Source: Branchiostoma floridae (Eukaryota; Chordata; Leptocardii; Amphioxiformes; Branchiostomatidae). From it: a DNA stretch of 64,000 bases. Positions 22,846 to 36,000 of this stretch are shown in pieces; position 1 is the first letter of the stretch; every line of letters begins with the position of its first letter. A model generated the notes under the pieces. The model had not been told where the DNA came from, made no database searches, and saw only the letters and a list, made by a program, of their open reading frames with translations. The translations under genes and the position numbers were made by a program. The stretch covers positions 15,022,202 to 15,086,201 of the forward strand of contig NC_049991.1 of the NCBI RefSeq assembly GCF_000003815.2. Reading direction: 5' to 3'.

Positions 22846-24576
22846 AGTCGTGGTGGGTTTTACGAATTAGACCAGGTTGTAATAGTCGTGGGATATCGGA
22901 TTGTCTTCCAAATTGCTGGCAATTATTGAGTGCTCAAGCACCCGAAATGCATTGGAAAACGATCAGCGACATGCCCTTATGACTCTACCGATCCCTCGTG
23001 GACTGTTCTAAGCCAATATTTGCCATCACCCCTCCCCCCACTCTTACAACAGGGTGCGTATTTTCAGCATGTCCATATATATCTACCGTAGGCCTAGGAG
23101 CGGACTCTATTTATTTGTGTTGAGTAGATTAAACTAACTTACTAGCCACCCCAGTCACACGTCAGTTTAGCTCGGTAATTACACAAGAACGAAGTCAACA
23201 TGGCATATTCGTCTTGTCCACGATTTCGTATTAAAGAAGGCAAGAGTCTCATATTTTGATTTAATCCCTTAATGGTGTCAAAAAGGGGCCGGTTAGAAGC
23301 AAACATGGCACGAATTTTCCACGGTTGTTCCACAAGCCTTAATCAAACTCCGACGTGCAAAAATAGATTATCTGGTGTGTGAAGTCGGTCAGCTCTTTGC
23401 TAATTACCACATTCCCCATCGCGGTGCGCAAGTCAGTGTTGGTCGAGAAAATCACTCGTCGATATTCCTCGTCTTTGGAACGAGTTACGGACGCATAGCG
23501 GGATGAGGAGTCGCTTTCAAATGTACAGATAATTGAAGACCGCGGCATTATTTTATCAATAGCTGGGCTTGAGACGGGAAGATCGTATCCTCATAATTGA
23601 TGCGGACAGTCATAATATTGGCTTTGCCAAGGTCGTGTTGCGTTATAGCTGCGGTATCTCGTGTCACCGCAGCGAGGCCGAGGTGCCCCCTGGCTGTCAC
23701 TCCACGGCCCAGGAATGACAGGACATAGCTGAGGAGCAGTTTTCCCATATGGATTCAAACGTTACGACGGGATAATAAGTGCACCGCCGGGCTATTCCTG
23801 TCTGCAAGGTTTGCTCGGCGTCCGTACGTGCTGACAGCCACTGCCGTTTATGAACAAGAGATGGGGTCAGCGGCATGGTGTTAAGAGTACGGGTCAGCAC
23901 TGGCAGTACTAATGGTCAGGCACGGATTCATATTAATACAGGCGGGGCAGGCTAGGCGGACCGAGGACCTCAGACGGTCCGACTTTAGCCTGTACATGTA
24001 GACAGTGCTTAAGTGCGGCTCACACGGAAATCCTCTCAACTGTCTCTCATCACAGCATGCGTGATCCCAGGATCTATCGTTACGTAATGGAGGACTCGCT
24101 GCCTTTTTAATTAGACCTGACCAAGGTGACCCCGTCAGGGATGACCAGCTGCAAATTTGCGTGTGGCCGGCCGAGATGACCATTAAGGGGGATTTGATTA
24201 CCTGACGGTGTGTGAAGCATGAGTGGAACTGACCAAACTGAATATTTCTTGGTTGACGGCACGTCAGCGAGCCAGACACAAGTGTTCTGACGGACAGCCG
24301 GGAGGAACTCGGAATGGGGAAGTACAGAGTGATGCGGACATCCGGGAAAACCGAGTGTCAAGGTAGGGCAGAGTTAGCGGCTGAGTGTTAGCGTTTTTCT
24401 TGCTGATCTTTCACTGTAGCACTGGGAAACAAGCCAACCGCTTGACTCATACAAAGCAAGGAGCTTAAAACCGTCTTGTACAAAGGGAACTTGGAGATTA
24501 AATCAGTACTCTTGAATTCCGCATCTTCTTGATCTGTGCAATAGTCAGCAGACAGTTGCGTCGCCCGTTGGCCACT

Positions 24577-25848
24577 ATGTTCGGCGTCTCCTTGTTACGC
24601 ACCCTGCAAGGATCCTTCCGAACGTGTAGCGAGGCGGAGGATGTCTCAGACAGCGAGGACTTGGCGGGGCCAGACGACAACAACAACAGCAAGTCCCGGA
24701 GTGTCAGTCTTCACCAGATCATCACCAACGATCAGGTGGAACTGTGTGAGATGTTCTTGAAGAACAGCGCCCTAGCGGGGAGGCGGTCCACTGCAGGACC
24801 GGCGGGTAGGTACTTACCCTTGCACGTCGCCGCCATTTTTAGACGCCCCGAAATTATGGAATTGCTGCTCAGATACGAAGTTCAACATCCTGACGAAAGA
24901 AACAGCCAGGGTAAGACTGCACTTCACATGACGTTTCTCTACTGGCCTCGGTATAAAATCGCCGACATGCAAGGCCGCAGCCTTGGGGAAATGGACGTTG
25001 AGAAATGTGTGAAATGTTTACAGGCACTCTGCAGACATCAAGCCGATTTCAACGCCAGAGACGAGTCTGGCATGACTCCTGTACACTACGCAGCAGCTTT
25101 TGACATCTTCCAGGCGATTGACCTGCTATCTGAGGCAGGAGCAGATATGAACACGCAGGATTCAAATGGAAGAACTCCCCTGGCCGTGGCAGCGTCCATG
25201 GCGCACGTCGACACCGTGCGGCATCTTCTTGAACTGCAGGTGTTGGTGGATGTCGCCGGACGAGATGGTCGCACCGCCCTGCACCAGGCAGTGGTGACTT
25301 GCTCGTACAGACAAAGCGACGATGTGGAATGCGTGGAGTTACTTTTGCAAGCTGGAGTTCAACCGTCGCCAAGAGACGTCGACGGCGTGACGCCGCTTCA
25401 CCTAGCGAGTCGTGAAGGTAATGACAAGCTCATCAGAATTCTAATCGATCACGGAGCAGACCCGGATGCTTCAACTTACGATAGCGGCCAAACCCCATTA
25501 TTTTCCTTTCTCGACAATCCGTCGAATAGAAACAAACTAGCTACACTGCACATGTTGCTGAAGGAAACGTGTCGGATCCAGGTGCTTGACCGGGCAGGAG
25601 GGCGCCCAGCGTTGTTGGAAGATGAATCGGATTGGTGCTGGAGAGATGGACTTCTCGAAGCCTCCAGGCATCCCTCTCCTCTCAAGAGGATCTGTTTGCA
25701 TGTGATACGGAGAATATTGAGAAGGAAGAGGCGCGGACTAGACACTATCGTTCAGGATAATGTGTTAAGGTTACCTCCATCTATAAGTGTGGGAATAGTC
25801 GACCCAGAATGTGTTAGACACTGTCCTCTTCATGACTATATCGACTGA
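24577..25848 (+). CDS. ankyrin-repeat and SOCS-box (ASB-like) protein
   Basis: Intronless 423-residue frame starting at the first ATG (MFGVSLLRTLQG); the open frame extends upstream without an ATG. Ankyrin repeats run from about residue 75 to 330, with repeated TPLHLA-type helices: LPLHVAAI, GKTALHMTFL, GMTPVHYAAA, GRTPLAVAAS, GRTALHQAVV, GVTPLHLASR, then a weaker QTPLFSFLD. The C-terminal PLKRICLHVIRRIL, then LRLPPSISVGIV (about 366-410), fits a SOCS box. From family knowledge ASB proteins are substrate adaptors of Cullin-5/Elongin ubiquitin ligases. The exact orthologue is not assigned. Lack of introns could reflect retroposition or ancestral single-exon structure. AATAAA at 26760-26765 is a plausible poly(A) signal. 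Confidence 0.85.
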   Translation: MFGVSLLRTLQGSFRTCSEAEDVSDSEDLAGPDDNNNSKSRSVSLHQIITNDQVELCEMFLKNSALAGRRSTAGPAGRYLPLHVAAIFRRPEIMELLLRYEVQHPDERNSQGKTALHMTFLYWPRYKIADMQGRSLGEMDVEKCVKCLQALCRHQADFNARDESGMTPVHYAAAFDIFQAIDLLSEAGADMNTQDSNGRTPLAVAASMAHVDTVRHLLELQVLVDVAGRDGRTALHQAVVTCSYRQSDDVECVELLLQAGVQPSPRDVDGVTPLHLASREGNDKLIRILIDHGADPDASTYDSGQTPLFSFLDNPSNRNKLATLHMLLKETCRIQVLDRAGGRPALLEDESDWCWRDGLLEASRHPSPLKRICLHVIRRILRRKRRGLDTIVQDNVLRLPPSISVGIVDPECVRHCPLHDYID

Positions 25849-26934
25849 TTGATTGGAGAAAGGCCGATGTGGCCGAGTTTATGCTCGTGATTTGAATTCC
25901 AACAAATGTACTGGAAATGTGACGATCATACATTTTTCCCGACCTTCTTGAAAGATCGATACTCTGTTACATTGCGGACTTAGACTTCACGACCGTTAAT
26001 TGCATAAGAGTTGGTGGTTGAAGATGCTTCTTATTATATAGATCAACAGTTCGTCGTTCTTTTGTTTTTGTCAACTTTACTGAGCACTTGTTTCGAACTC
26101 GTTGTGACGTACACTACCACTTGAGAAGAATTCAGAAGAAATTTAATATGTGCAACAAGTGATTATATACAGCAACATATAATTCTGAAGTTGCCTAATT
26201 TTGTTGACAAAGATGATGTACATTGTGTAAGTCTCTGATAATAGTTCGTGCCTGAAGGATGTCACTTATAAGCTCAGCAATATCAAAGTTGCAAAGACTG
26301 GACTGTTGGTCAGATGATGACAGATCTATGAAACCTAGTGACGGCAAAGTTCTGCAGTAGGTCTTTATTGCATTATGGCGATTGAGCTCTAGCAAAGTCT
26401 GTATCTGTATCTATATAGACGGTATCATTTGAACCGCCCTTCGGCGTAACACACCAGCTTCGCAGGCACGCGGTGCGGCAGCAGCTGGTTATATTACACT
26501 GAACGATCCGTCATATTAAAACATTCGTGAAACGCGGCAGTCACTTGTTTTTTTATTGTCTTGTGAGGCATGCCTAATCGAATACAAGAAATGCATAGGA
26601 CGATGAGAAGCCTGCAATCATATGATGCATTACCACCAACGAACGCTAAGTGACGCTTTTAATTCGTGGCACTTCCTAGTACTCGCCACCGACACTGTGG
26701 CACCCAATCCACTTTGCGATGGACCTCATCATCATCATTTGTCATCCTCTATTAGGTGCAATAAATGAAGTTCGACTTCCAGTACAGTCTGTCATACTGC
26801 GATAGACCTAGGACATGATATAATATCTGTAATGGTCTATCAAAGGACATTATATAATGTCATTCGATGAACAATTACAAATATTTAATTCCCAAGCAGA
26901 CTTAACGGTGACACAAGCTAAAGCAGTATCCAAC

Positions 26935-27030
26935 TAGCCCGAGTATCAGCCTTGTTAGTCTACCGTGGCTCTCATACTCAGGGAGAAGTATGGGAGCCCC
27001 GGTAAACTAACCAGACTGATACTCATGCTA
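26935..27030. mobile_element. palindromic MITE, 96 bp
   Basis: Ends TAGCCCGAGTATCAG and CTGATACTCATGCTA form a hairpin over most of the length. Flanks TATCCAAC (26927-26934) and TATCTAAC (27031-27038) look like an 8-bp target duplication with one mismatch. Confidence 0.75.
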
Positions 27031-27524
27031 TATCTAACTACCCTTGGTGGTCCTATTGATACATTGTACTATAAACCTGCTGCTAATTGGAGATTAACAG
27101 ATAGTTAAGACGAAGTGTGTCTGCAACTTTTTAATTTACTATCTTGTTGGAGATTTAGCGGCCTCAGAGAGTTGAGGGTCAGTATTGCGTGGATCAAAGA
27201 GTGTAAGTCGTGACTAGGTTATTCTACAGCAGCAAAAGTCTGCTGATAGTGCCTAGGTAATTTTACAGCAGCGTTAGAGTGTTGATAGTGGCTGGTTCGA
27301 TTTGACAACACTGATAAGATCTGTTCCTGGACGTCAGAGCTATACATAACATAAAACAAAGGAGGTTCCACCACATTTACTGGATGCCGGATGGTAGATC
27401 TATTACTGATAACAGTATGTGTAAACTGGGGCACTACAGTAATGAAAAAAAAAACAACCTTTGTACAATTTAGCTTGTCCTGCTAGGTACCGTGAAAAGT
27501 ATTATACATATGCGGCCTGACCCC

Positions 27525-27660
27525 TAATCTCGAACCAGATCCACGGTGCGTAATGTATAGTATCAAACTTCCCGGTGCCCGTTTGACTCCCTTGGCCGGC
27601 TACACTCCTTGGCCAGCTTTGATACTATCTTATGGCACCGTAGGATCTGCTTGGAGGTTA
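27525..27660. mobile_element. 136-bp element, TAATCTC...GAGGTTA, 9-bp target duplication
   Basis: Nearly identical to 40999-41133. Flanked by CCTGACCCC (27516-27524) and TCTGACCCC (27661-27669), which match at 8 of 9 positions. No coding capacity. Confidence 0.85.
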
Positions 27661-28271
27661 TCTGACCCCCTCTCTTGTGCCATTGCAGGTTATCTAAATA
27701 CCAAGCGGTCAGTGACCTTATATGATGGTATGTGCATATCAATGTATGGCCTCATATAAATCGTATGAATTAAAGGGATCTACACATCTTATCGACTTGT
27801 ATATGGTAACTGCATAATAGATGGATGATGGTCGCCGATCTAGACTGGTCTCCACCATGCGATGGCTGAAATGTAACCATATACAATGTAGTACGTAAAA
27901 GTTACCCTAAAACAAGAGGGGGAATGATTTACTAAGCTAGTTTGACCACCATGGGGGATCTATTTTCCCTTAATACAGCGAACTGGCTCTCCTAGCCAAT
28001 TCTCCACCCTGTCACAAAGTTTGGCCGAATCAATAACTCTTTTCGTCTTCAATAACCCCTAAATTTATCGACGATCCTTTTTGGAAGACCTGGTAGAGGA
28101 TTTAAGCATATATGATCATTGGCTGTAAATCTAACGCTATGCTAAACTAGCGAATTTTTAAAGCTCGGGTTTCAAAATCCAAAGATAACTGGCCATCAGC
28201 GCTGTCATTAATGACGTCATGCTCGTGCATCATACATGCAGTAGCCCTGACAAACCATCGGAAGGGCTTAT

Positions 28272-28475
28272 CAGGCTCCGTGGATCGGTGGTCTTATTGT
28301 AGAAATTGGACTAGTAGNNNNNNNNNNNNNNNNNNNNNNNNNNNNNNNNNNNNNNNNNNNNNNNNNNNNNNNNNNNNNNNNNNNNNNNNNNNNNNNNNNN
28401 NNNNNNNNNNNNNNNNNAGCGTACATTGACTCTATTTGTCCAATTCTACAATTAGACATCAATCCACGGAGCCTG
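28272..28475. repeat. inverted repeat interrupted by the assembly gap
   Basis: Left flank 28272-28311 (AGGCTCCGTGGATCGGTGG onward) and right flank 28438-28475 are imperfect reverse complements around the N run. A related third arm occurs at about 28818-28872. Confidence 0.7.
28318..28417. other. assembly gap (100 N)
   Basis: Exactly 100 N, a conventional placeholder, so the true size is unknown. Confidence 0.99.
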
Positions 28476-28606
28476 GTAAGGCTAAGGGCTTGCCATACAG
28501 CTTCTACGGGAGTATGGATCGGCAAAAATAATATAAGGAATGATTGCAGGAGTGAGTCGGTGGGAGTTACATCCCTCCTGAGGTCCCGCAAGCTTGGTAC
28601 ACCTCT

Positions 28607-28808
28607 TACTCTCCAAGCAGGGGTTTAGGATCCGGCTGTTTTTGAACGTTTTGTTAGGCGTTTTAATACGGGCTTTCTATTTTGTACGGTTTTGTTGATG
28701 TTCGGTTGAAAATATCAACAAAACGGTACAAAATAGCAAGGAGCTTTATCAAAATAGTAAGTCTAAAAACGTCAAAAACAGTCGGAGCCTACCTCTTCTT
28801 GGAGAGTA
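28607..28808. mobile_element. 202-bp element, TACTCTCCAAGCAG...GGAGAGTA
   Basis: Terminal inverted repeats continue into GGCTGTTTTTGAACGTTTT-type arms shared with 63704-63921. The flanks TACACCTCT and AACTTCTCT match at 6 of 9 positions, consistent with an old 9-bp duplication. Confidence 0.75.
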
Positions 28809-31800
28809 AACTTCTCTGTCTATTTGGCCAATTTCTACTACTAGTATTTTCAACTGATCTAGGGAGTCTGGTTGAGACTGGATAGTTACATAACGTAGTC
28901 TTTCAAACTTTGAGCTCAGTGCGAGTCATTTTCAGCAACCGCCCGGAGATCCAAATAAACCAAACAAACTCGGTTCCTTTTTGCTGAGATATTACGTGGC
29001 CTTACGTACGTGTGTGGCGATGTTTCAAATAGACAATTTGAAGGGCTGAGCATTGTCGACTGGCCGGGGTCCTTTTGCTGATTCTATGATTATTATGATT
29101 GTATAAGACGTCACTAGTAGGACCCATTTTATAATTTTTCCCGTGGTGTGGCCTGTTTCGTGGCATGAAAAGCTTTGTATGCCTGATAAGTACCGTACAG
29201 TATTGATACTATGGTAACTAGTGAGTAAGTCGGGTCTTAATTTACAATAACACTAACGACACGCATGTCTCACATGTCAGTATTGCATTGCGACCGGGCC
29301 TATTTGCCACGTCGAAGCTGCACTGAGCCCATGATGGCAAAAGAATCTCAAGCTTACCACTCAAGACAAACACTTTTTGAGGCAACCTTAATTGTTTTCC
29401 GCTTGTCGATGTGGCATTGGCATCATGTTTCGTGAGTTTACCTGCGCAGGCCAGCCACTTATTTGTTGACTTACCGGTAAGGGTCACCGTCATGTTTTGT
29501 TTAATAGCTGAGCACAAATCAAACGTGTCGAGATATTCTACACAATAACGACGAACGCGCGCATTTTCTATTCTTAGCAGTGACGTACGTAGCCCCCACA
29601 GCAGACTTCGTGGAAGGCATGTGAATATCACCGTTGTTCGCTAACTAACGCTAACTGTTTGTTATGTTTTCTGACTCCTTTCGCACACCGATTCTTGCCA
29701 TTCTATGTAAAAACGTGTCTATATATTAGAAATTCCACCAAAGATTGTACCAATATCGTGCTCTGAGTCTGAGCCTTCATGGACTGTTCTTTGTTTGCCG
29801 CAGGGTCAGTATGTAGCGCGCAGCTTACTCGGACTTATAGTTTGAATTGCCTCTATCAGGCACAACTGTAAAACATAAGTTATACTCATAACTCTGCTTA
29901 GTACAACAGAACATGGTAGTTATCGAAAACTCGCGTATCATGGCCAGAAACTCGGTACATATAATACCCATCGCGAAGCCTTGTCTGGAGGCTATCTAAC
30001 CGTTATGCATTACCGGGTTTACCCGCTTGTTCCGTCAGACGCGTGCAGGGTGTGTGGGGGGCCAGGGTCAGTGCGTGATCAAGGACGTCACAGGGGGTGC
30101 GGCTACCGTGCTACGCGCTGGTTGGCTGTTTCGTAAAATGTTTTTCTGAGCTAGCAGTCTTTGGCAAACATGTTACTATATTTTCTGCTGGACACGAACT
30201 GTTTTCTGAATGACATTGTTTCGAGGAGGTTTGCTGTCATCACAAGAACTTGATCAGTAGTACAGCGAAAAAGGGACTTAGTCAAACTGACACTAGTACT
30301 GTTGTTCCAGCTTTACATTGAACTTTGATCATGACAACAGAGGAAAACTTGTCGGGGTGTGTTATATCAAGATAATGATAGCAAATCGAAGTTATTATCC
30401 TTGGATTGTTTCGCAGGGCAGGTGAAAATATAATAGCCCCTGCTCACATGGTTTTTAAAATTTTAAAACCAGGGCTAACTGCAGACAAGATACCTGGTTT
30501 CCATCGTATAACAGTACAAAATCTAAGTTTAATAGGTAAAATGGAAGGCTTGCATTGTGAAATGGGCACTGGTCGGCCTCATATGCCCTAAGCCTTGGTA
30601 CGATGGCCCTCTTTGAATTTGTCGCATTTTTTGCTTAAACCGAATAAAGGAATATACAAATGTTATACATAAACTCACAGAATGCCGCGTGATTGGCTCT
30701 TTTCCAGAAGAAATCCAGCCATTGAATTAAAATTATATCAGGTGGTAAACAAACATTCTGTGTAAAGACGATTATGCATCACGAAGTAGGAATAGTTGTT
30801 GCAAACAATATGCTCGAAAGGCATGTGACTAGTATTAGTAAGTGAAATATTATTGTGCACGCACTGAATGACATCACAACCCACGGATATTTCAACATAG
30901 GTAACGTTACATGGCCCTGACACGTGCCCGACATGCAGCAGAGAGTTGGGAAATGTTGTTGATATTCTGTGTGAGTGACCATCTCGTGATCGCTTTCTGG
31001 CACAACTGTTGGACCGAGGTTTGTTTTTCCCACCGTGATTCAGGGCAAGGAGGTTTAGTATATATTCTTGCTCAGAATAAAATCACAGAGTGGGATTTCG
31101 GTTCGACGGTCGCACAGGTAACGACGAATTTTACGGTTTATATTGAAAAGAGTTTCCTTGCTCTATCAGCACTCCAGCTAAGAAGTAAAAGTGACTGCTT
31201 TATTTACAGCCCGTCCTTTACTACAGAGCAAAGGTCACAAAATGAAAGTGCCAACACTTACCAAAATATTTGCCCAGGTCACACAGCCACGGGACTCTCC
31301 ACCGTTACCAAGTAGTACACTGACACAATTCCTTTCCAAAATGATTCTTTTATTGATAAAACAAAGAGCTCACAACAAAAGCTACACCACACAACAAGGC
31401 AAAAGGAACAACATTGGAAAAGGACAATTTTCTCTTGAATCTAATTCATCACTGGAACTAGTGTAGCTGAACTAAAACGTATCGTTACTACTAATACAAT
31501 TATACATTGGAGATAAAGACAAAACAACATATGGTAGTATAACACAACAGAAATGGAGAGGAACTACTTTATTATTTGCTCCATTGAATGGAAATTAAGT
31601 CAGTCACATCTGCCCTAATTTTCATAGACATTAACGTTACATCACATAACGTTAGTATGTGCCAAGGAGGTTACTGAAAAGGACGTGCAACTGCAAGGAC
31701 TAAAACTTGGCTTGCTGAAAGGGTAGTAATGTTGTGACATCTATAAACGAGAGGGACGATGGTTGGCTAATGTTTCTGTGTAAATAAGGCGGGAAAAGAT

Positions 31801-33087
31801 GTTAGTGATTGCGCGCCCTGGTTTTCTTTTGTTTCAAACCGGACAGCCTGAAAGACCCTTCACTGCCGGCTCATTGAACGGTTACAGCTTTTCAAGACCT
31901 TTCAATGGATTACGGGCTGGTAAGTCAGACAGAAAGTAAAGTTCAGTCGTTTTTACACACCTGAAACTCGGCTTCCACTCCTTGCAAAATAAGCCGATAA
32001 AATTCGTAACTGTTTGAACCTCTTAACGTTCTTTCATGCAGTAAAGCGATGTGATAACTGAGAAATGCGTGACCACATTTGTTGAGTGGCCTTCTTACTA
32101 AAGTGGCATTGTCCATATAAACCATTCATTACCTTGCCTCACAGCCATCTACGTTATTTTGAGTCATCTGAAACGAACAGATCTTCTCAGAAGCTGACGA
32201 CAACATAACCTTGGCAAACCTTGTCTAGGATGGGGCTTTTCTTGAAAACACACTCATTTCTCGGGGTTCTTCCGGGCGCTTACCGAAAGAGGCACCCACT
32301 CAGCTCAGCCGGTAGCAACCGGTTTTGCCGGCGTGCGCTTCTGACGCGATAGAGTTACTCACTCTGTGATCATGCCACTTCCTCATACCAATTGCAGCCA
32401 CAACTAGGAGGAACGCAGCATGTAATGCGTCTCGGCTTTAGCATCATTAGTCGATTTTATGATAAAATATTACAAATAATCTTCAACTGTCATGTTTAAA
32501 ATTTTAAAAGTAGTGTGTTTGATTGCTTTTATTTCAGAAAATGATAATAATCGGGGTTATAAGGAAGAATTATGTCGCTTGATACTGCTGGTTCATTGTT
32601 ACTCATAAGATCCATCATTCCTCCTACTAAGCGATCCCGTGCACGCTGCATGCACAACATGGCTTCCCCACATGCACGGCACACCCCCAAAGGCTGACAG
32701 CAAATTGACCAATCAGAGATCAGTATTAGTGGGCCTTTCTCAATGCTGGCGTGCTGATTGGTCGGCTCAAATTTGGCGCCGAGAGGAGTGGCCCAGTTCG
32801 GCGGAGCACTGCGAAAAGTGCCTACGCGAAGCAGAAGTAGTTCATAGAATATCTCATAATTTTTAAACATTTTTTATGTATTTATGTCATTTTTATAAGG
32901 AATATAGAACGAGTTATACAACTGTTTATATTGATGGGATATTTGCATTGGAATTATCATGTACGAATGGCTATCTTATGTCAGAATTTCGTCCAGGGCG
33001 TAATGATATTGCATTCTAGTAGTGTGTCGCCTGCTTAGTGACAAATTTTAGGAGCGCCCAAAAATTCGTCAGTACAGAAAATCAGCA

Positions 33088-36000
33088 ATGGCTTCACCAA
33101 CATCGTCCGCTGCTACCTCAGCTGCTACGACCCCGAGTGGGTCTCCTTCGTCTACAAGACGATTGATAAAGCCAGATACCCCACCGCCACCTTACAGCGA
33201 GAAATCCAAATTTGAGGTAAGAGCCTTTCCTTGTTTTCGAGCGATTTTTTTTCTGTCGAAATTTGCCGGTCGACCTCTCCACGTTTTCTGCCGCTTTCAC
33301 TAACCGGTTCTTTGTCAACCTTATAGGGGAACCGTCTGCTGCCAGTTCCTGAAGGAACTATTACCCTCCAAGTTGACAACGATTATCCAATAACAAAGAC
33401 ACCCATCGACGATCCATGGGCACTGCCAGAGCTGCAAGATACAGATGTGAAATGGGCAGGTATGAAGAATTTTCCTTCAACCTTTTTCATAGAAATACAC
33501 GAAAAAGGCGGGATCGGGATTTCCGCCCTTAGAACCGTCGTCTGTCTGTCGTCTGTTCTCTCCGGATGTTGGCCTGGCTCAAAATTTGCCGTGCCACGTG
33601 CGCTAAAATGGTAAATCGTTCTGTTTTTGCCGTATGTCTCCGGTATGGTATGAAATTTTAAACGATAGTTAATTCACAAGGAGTAAGGCGTTTGTTGTTT
33701 CAACAACAGAACGTTACAAAATACAAGTGTGGACAAAAATTATGAAGTGAAAAATTCACAAATTCGTGTCCACTGTATCACGTTGTTTTGTCGGTTAAAT
33801 ATTAAAATGGTTTGTGTTTCCAAATCTTCAATCACAATGAATGATAATGTGACGAGTCAGAGAGATATAAAACAGTTTTATGTCATCAAAGTATGACTCG
33901 CGATCGCGGAGTCCGAGCCAGCCAAGCATAAATTTTTCATGAGTGGTGTGCTAAAATCAAATCGCCCTTCCCTTGTGGACGGACGGGTTGGAAATACATA
34001 TAGGATGTGAACAATCTTGTATAGAGATCGCAAATCTTGTGATTCCTTCGGCAAATTTTCCATGTTCCCACTCTTTTTCAGATTTCAGTGCAGAGCGCAC
34101 TGTACGTACATTTGTAGCACAAGTGGACTTCACTTGAAGTCGAACAAAACCCAACCTATCCGCCCAAATCTCTGATCGCCCTTATTTTGCGCAACGAATT
34201 CAAAATATTTATCCATCCCACGTATAAATACCTCGGTAAAAAAAGTCCAGTCCTATTATAACACCGATTTTACTCTAACAATGCTATATTTAGGGCTTTA
34301 GGTAACAGTTAGAAAGGGCGGCTGATTGCTATTCATGGTGCGAAGCGGAGGGTATCATGTGTGCTTCACGTGGCGGGAGTCTGGCTCCTCCGTGCGCCCA
34401 CAGCTGATCAATGACGTCAGGTTATCAATATACGCGGCCAGGCGTGTCACTTCCCGTGCGTTTCTGTAAGCAGTTAGGATGTTCGCTCGCGTTTTTCTCG
34501 CGAAAACATCATTTTGACGGACTTTTTTAATGGAAAAATTGACTTAATGGTTTGTAACGTTTAGAAAATGCTAAAACGTTGCTTTTACCTATTAATACCT
34601 TTCTTTATGGTACAAATTAGCTAGTGGTAAAGCCCGGACCACGTGCGTGAACCATTTTTCAATGGATGCTTTGTCAGACTAACCATTTTGCCGATGTTTT
34701 TTCGTCTAGTGCACTTCCTACCATGACGAATCTGTGATGGTTTTATTGGAAATTTGTGTCATAATGTATTACAGTTTTTACACACACACCTATATGAAAA
34801 ACATGACATGGTCTGTTCCAATTTGCCAGTTTTATTAGATAGAACACTGCCAGGTAAAATGGCCCCTAAGTGATCAATGATACATTCCCACTAGGCAATG
34901 CGCTGCTGTTTGTAAAGTGTAGCAAGGGCAAGGACAAATAGGACATGAGAGCTCAAGCACAAAACACACTGTGTAAACATTGTTTGCATCCCTTGGTCAT
35001 GTGTAGTTACATAAAGCTTCACGTGCAGTCCATACCTTTAACAGTCAGGTTCAAAGACCAATGGGCAATATGCCATTTAACAAACAGAACCCTAGTCAGG
35101 CTTGACAGATTGCCAAGATTTGGAGTTCACTTGTTTTAAAGGGACTTTGAATCTGTAAACATGCCTTGACCTTCAAGCAGCTTAGTGGAACTTGCTGACT
35201 GATTGGTATCGGAAATGTATCTGTGATTATGATAACACTTAACACGATTAGAAAGTTAAATTGATTCCATGATGCCAAACCTAAGCCCTCTTTCCGGTTT
35301 CTCAATGTGGGTCTTTGTTTTTTCCAGACCTCAACACCTTTGGGAAGGTAAAACGTGTGGTGGTGAATGTCATCAAGATCGCCCTCCTGGTCCTGACCAT
35401 GTACCTGTTCATCTGCTCCCTGGACTTCCTGAGCTCTGCTTTCCGCTTGCTCGGCGGGAAGGCTGCCGGACAGGCCTTCTCGGACAGCGTCCTGCTGCAG
35501 AACCCCATCGCTGGGCTGATGATCGGTGTCCTGGCAACCGTCCTGGTGCAGAGCTCCAGCACTTCCACCTCCATCGCTGTCACCATGGTCGCCTCTGGAC
35601 GTAAGTCTGTCAAAACCTGTTAATGCTGGAACCGTTAGATGCAATTGTTTCTGGTTTTCAAGCAGGGATCCAGGGCTCATCATTTAAAATCACTGCTGTG
35701 TAACGTAGCCTTATGATAATATCTATGTATAATGATAATGATAAGTAAAGAAAGATCTTTTGACAAGGATGATTTACAATTAATTTGTGGAATTATGAAC
35801 ATGAATTGTGTCAAAACCCGTTAAAAATTATGGTACCGTTAGATGCATTTGTTTCTTGATTTACAAGCAGGAATCTACGGCTCATTTAAAATCACTGCTA
35901 TCTAACGTAGCCTTATGATAAATCCATGTATAATGGCAGTATTAAGTAGACTAATGAAATATCTTTGTTAAGTTTGTACAAGAATTTCCTGAAGTTTGAA

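Larger units (their letters stand above)
20990..24576. other. intergenic region with palindromic elements
   Basis: No supported gene. It contains a 16-C homopolymer at 21713-21728, hairpin elements at 22115-22237 and 22618-22845, and otherwise unassigned sequence. The promoter of the ASB-like gene presumably lies near its right end. Confidence 0.6.
25849..33087. other. gene-poor intergenic region with assembly gap
   Basis: Contains the ASB-like 3' UTR, palindromic elements (26935, 27525, 28607) and a gap. I see no convincing exon between about 29000 and 33000; frames of up to about 130 codons there show no domain and no splice-supported extension. A fragment near 32310 (CAGCTCAGCCGGTAGC) looks SINE-like. 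Confidence 0.55.

Noticed and set aside
23881-24279. 132-codon open frame on the minus strand upstream of the ASB-like gene
   Set aside because: Composition is not protein-like and no splice signals or motifs support it.
29242-29631. 129-codon open frame on the minus strand
   Set aside because: No domain, no homology I recognise, no splice partners, and it lies in repeat-rich intergenic DNA; chance is sufficient.
35096-35683. Long antisense frame opposite SLC34 exon 3
   Set aside because: Shadow of a GC-rich coding exon; the plus strand encodes the QSSS transporter domain.
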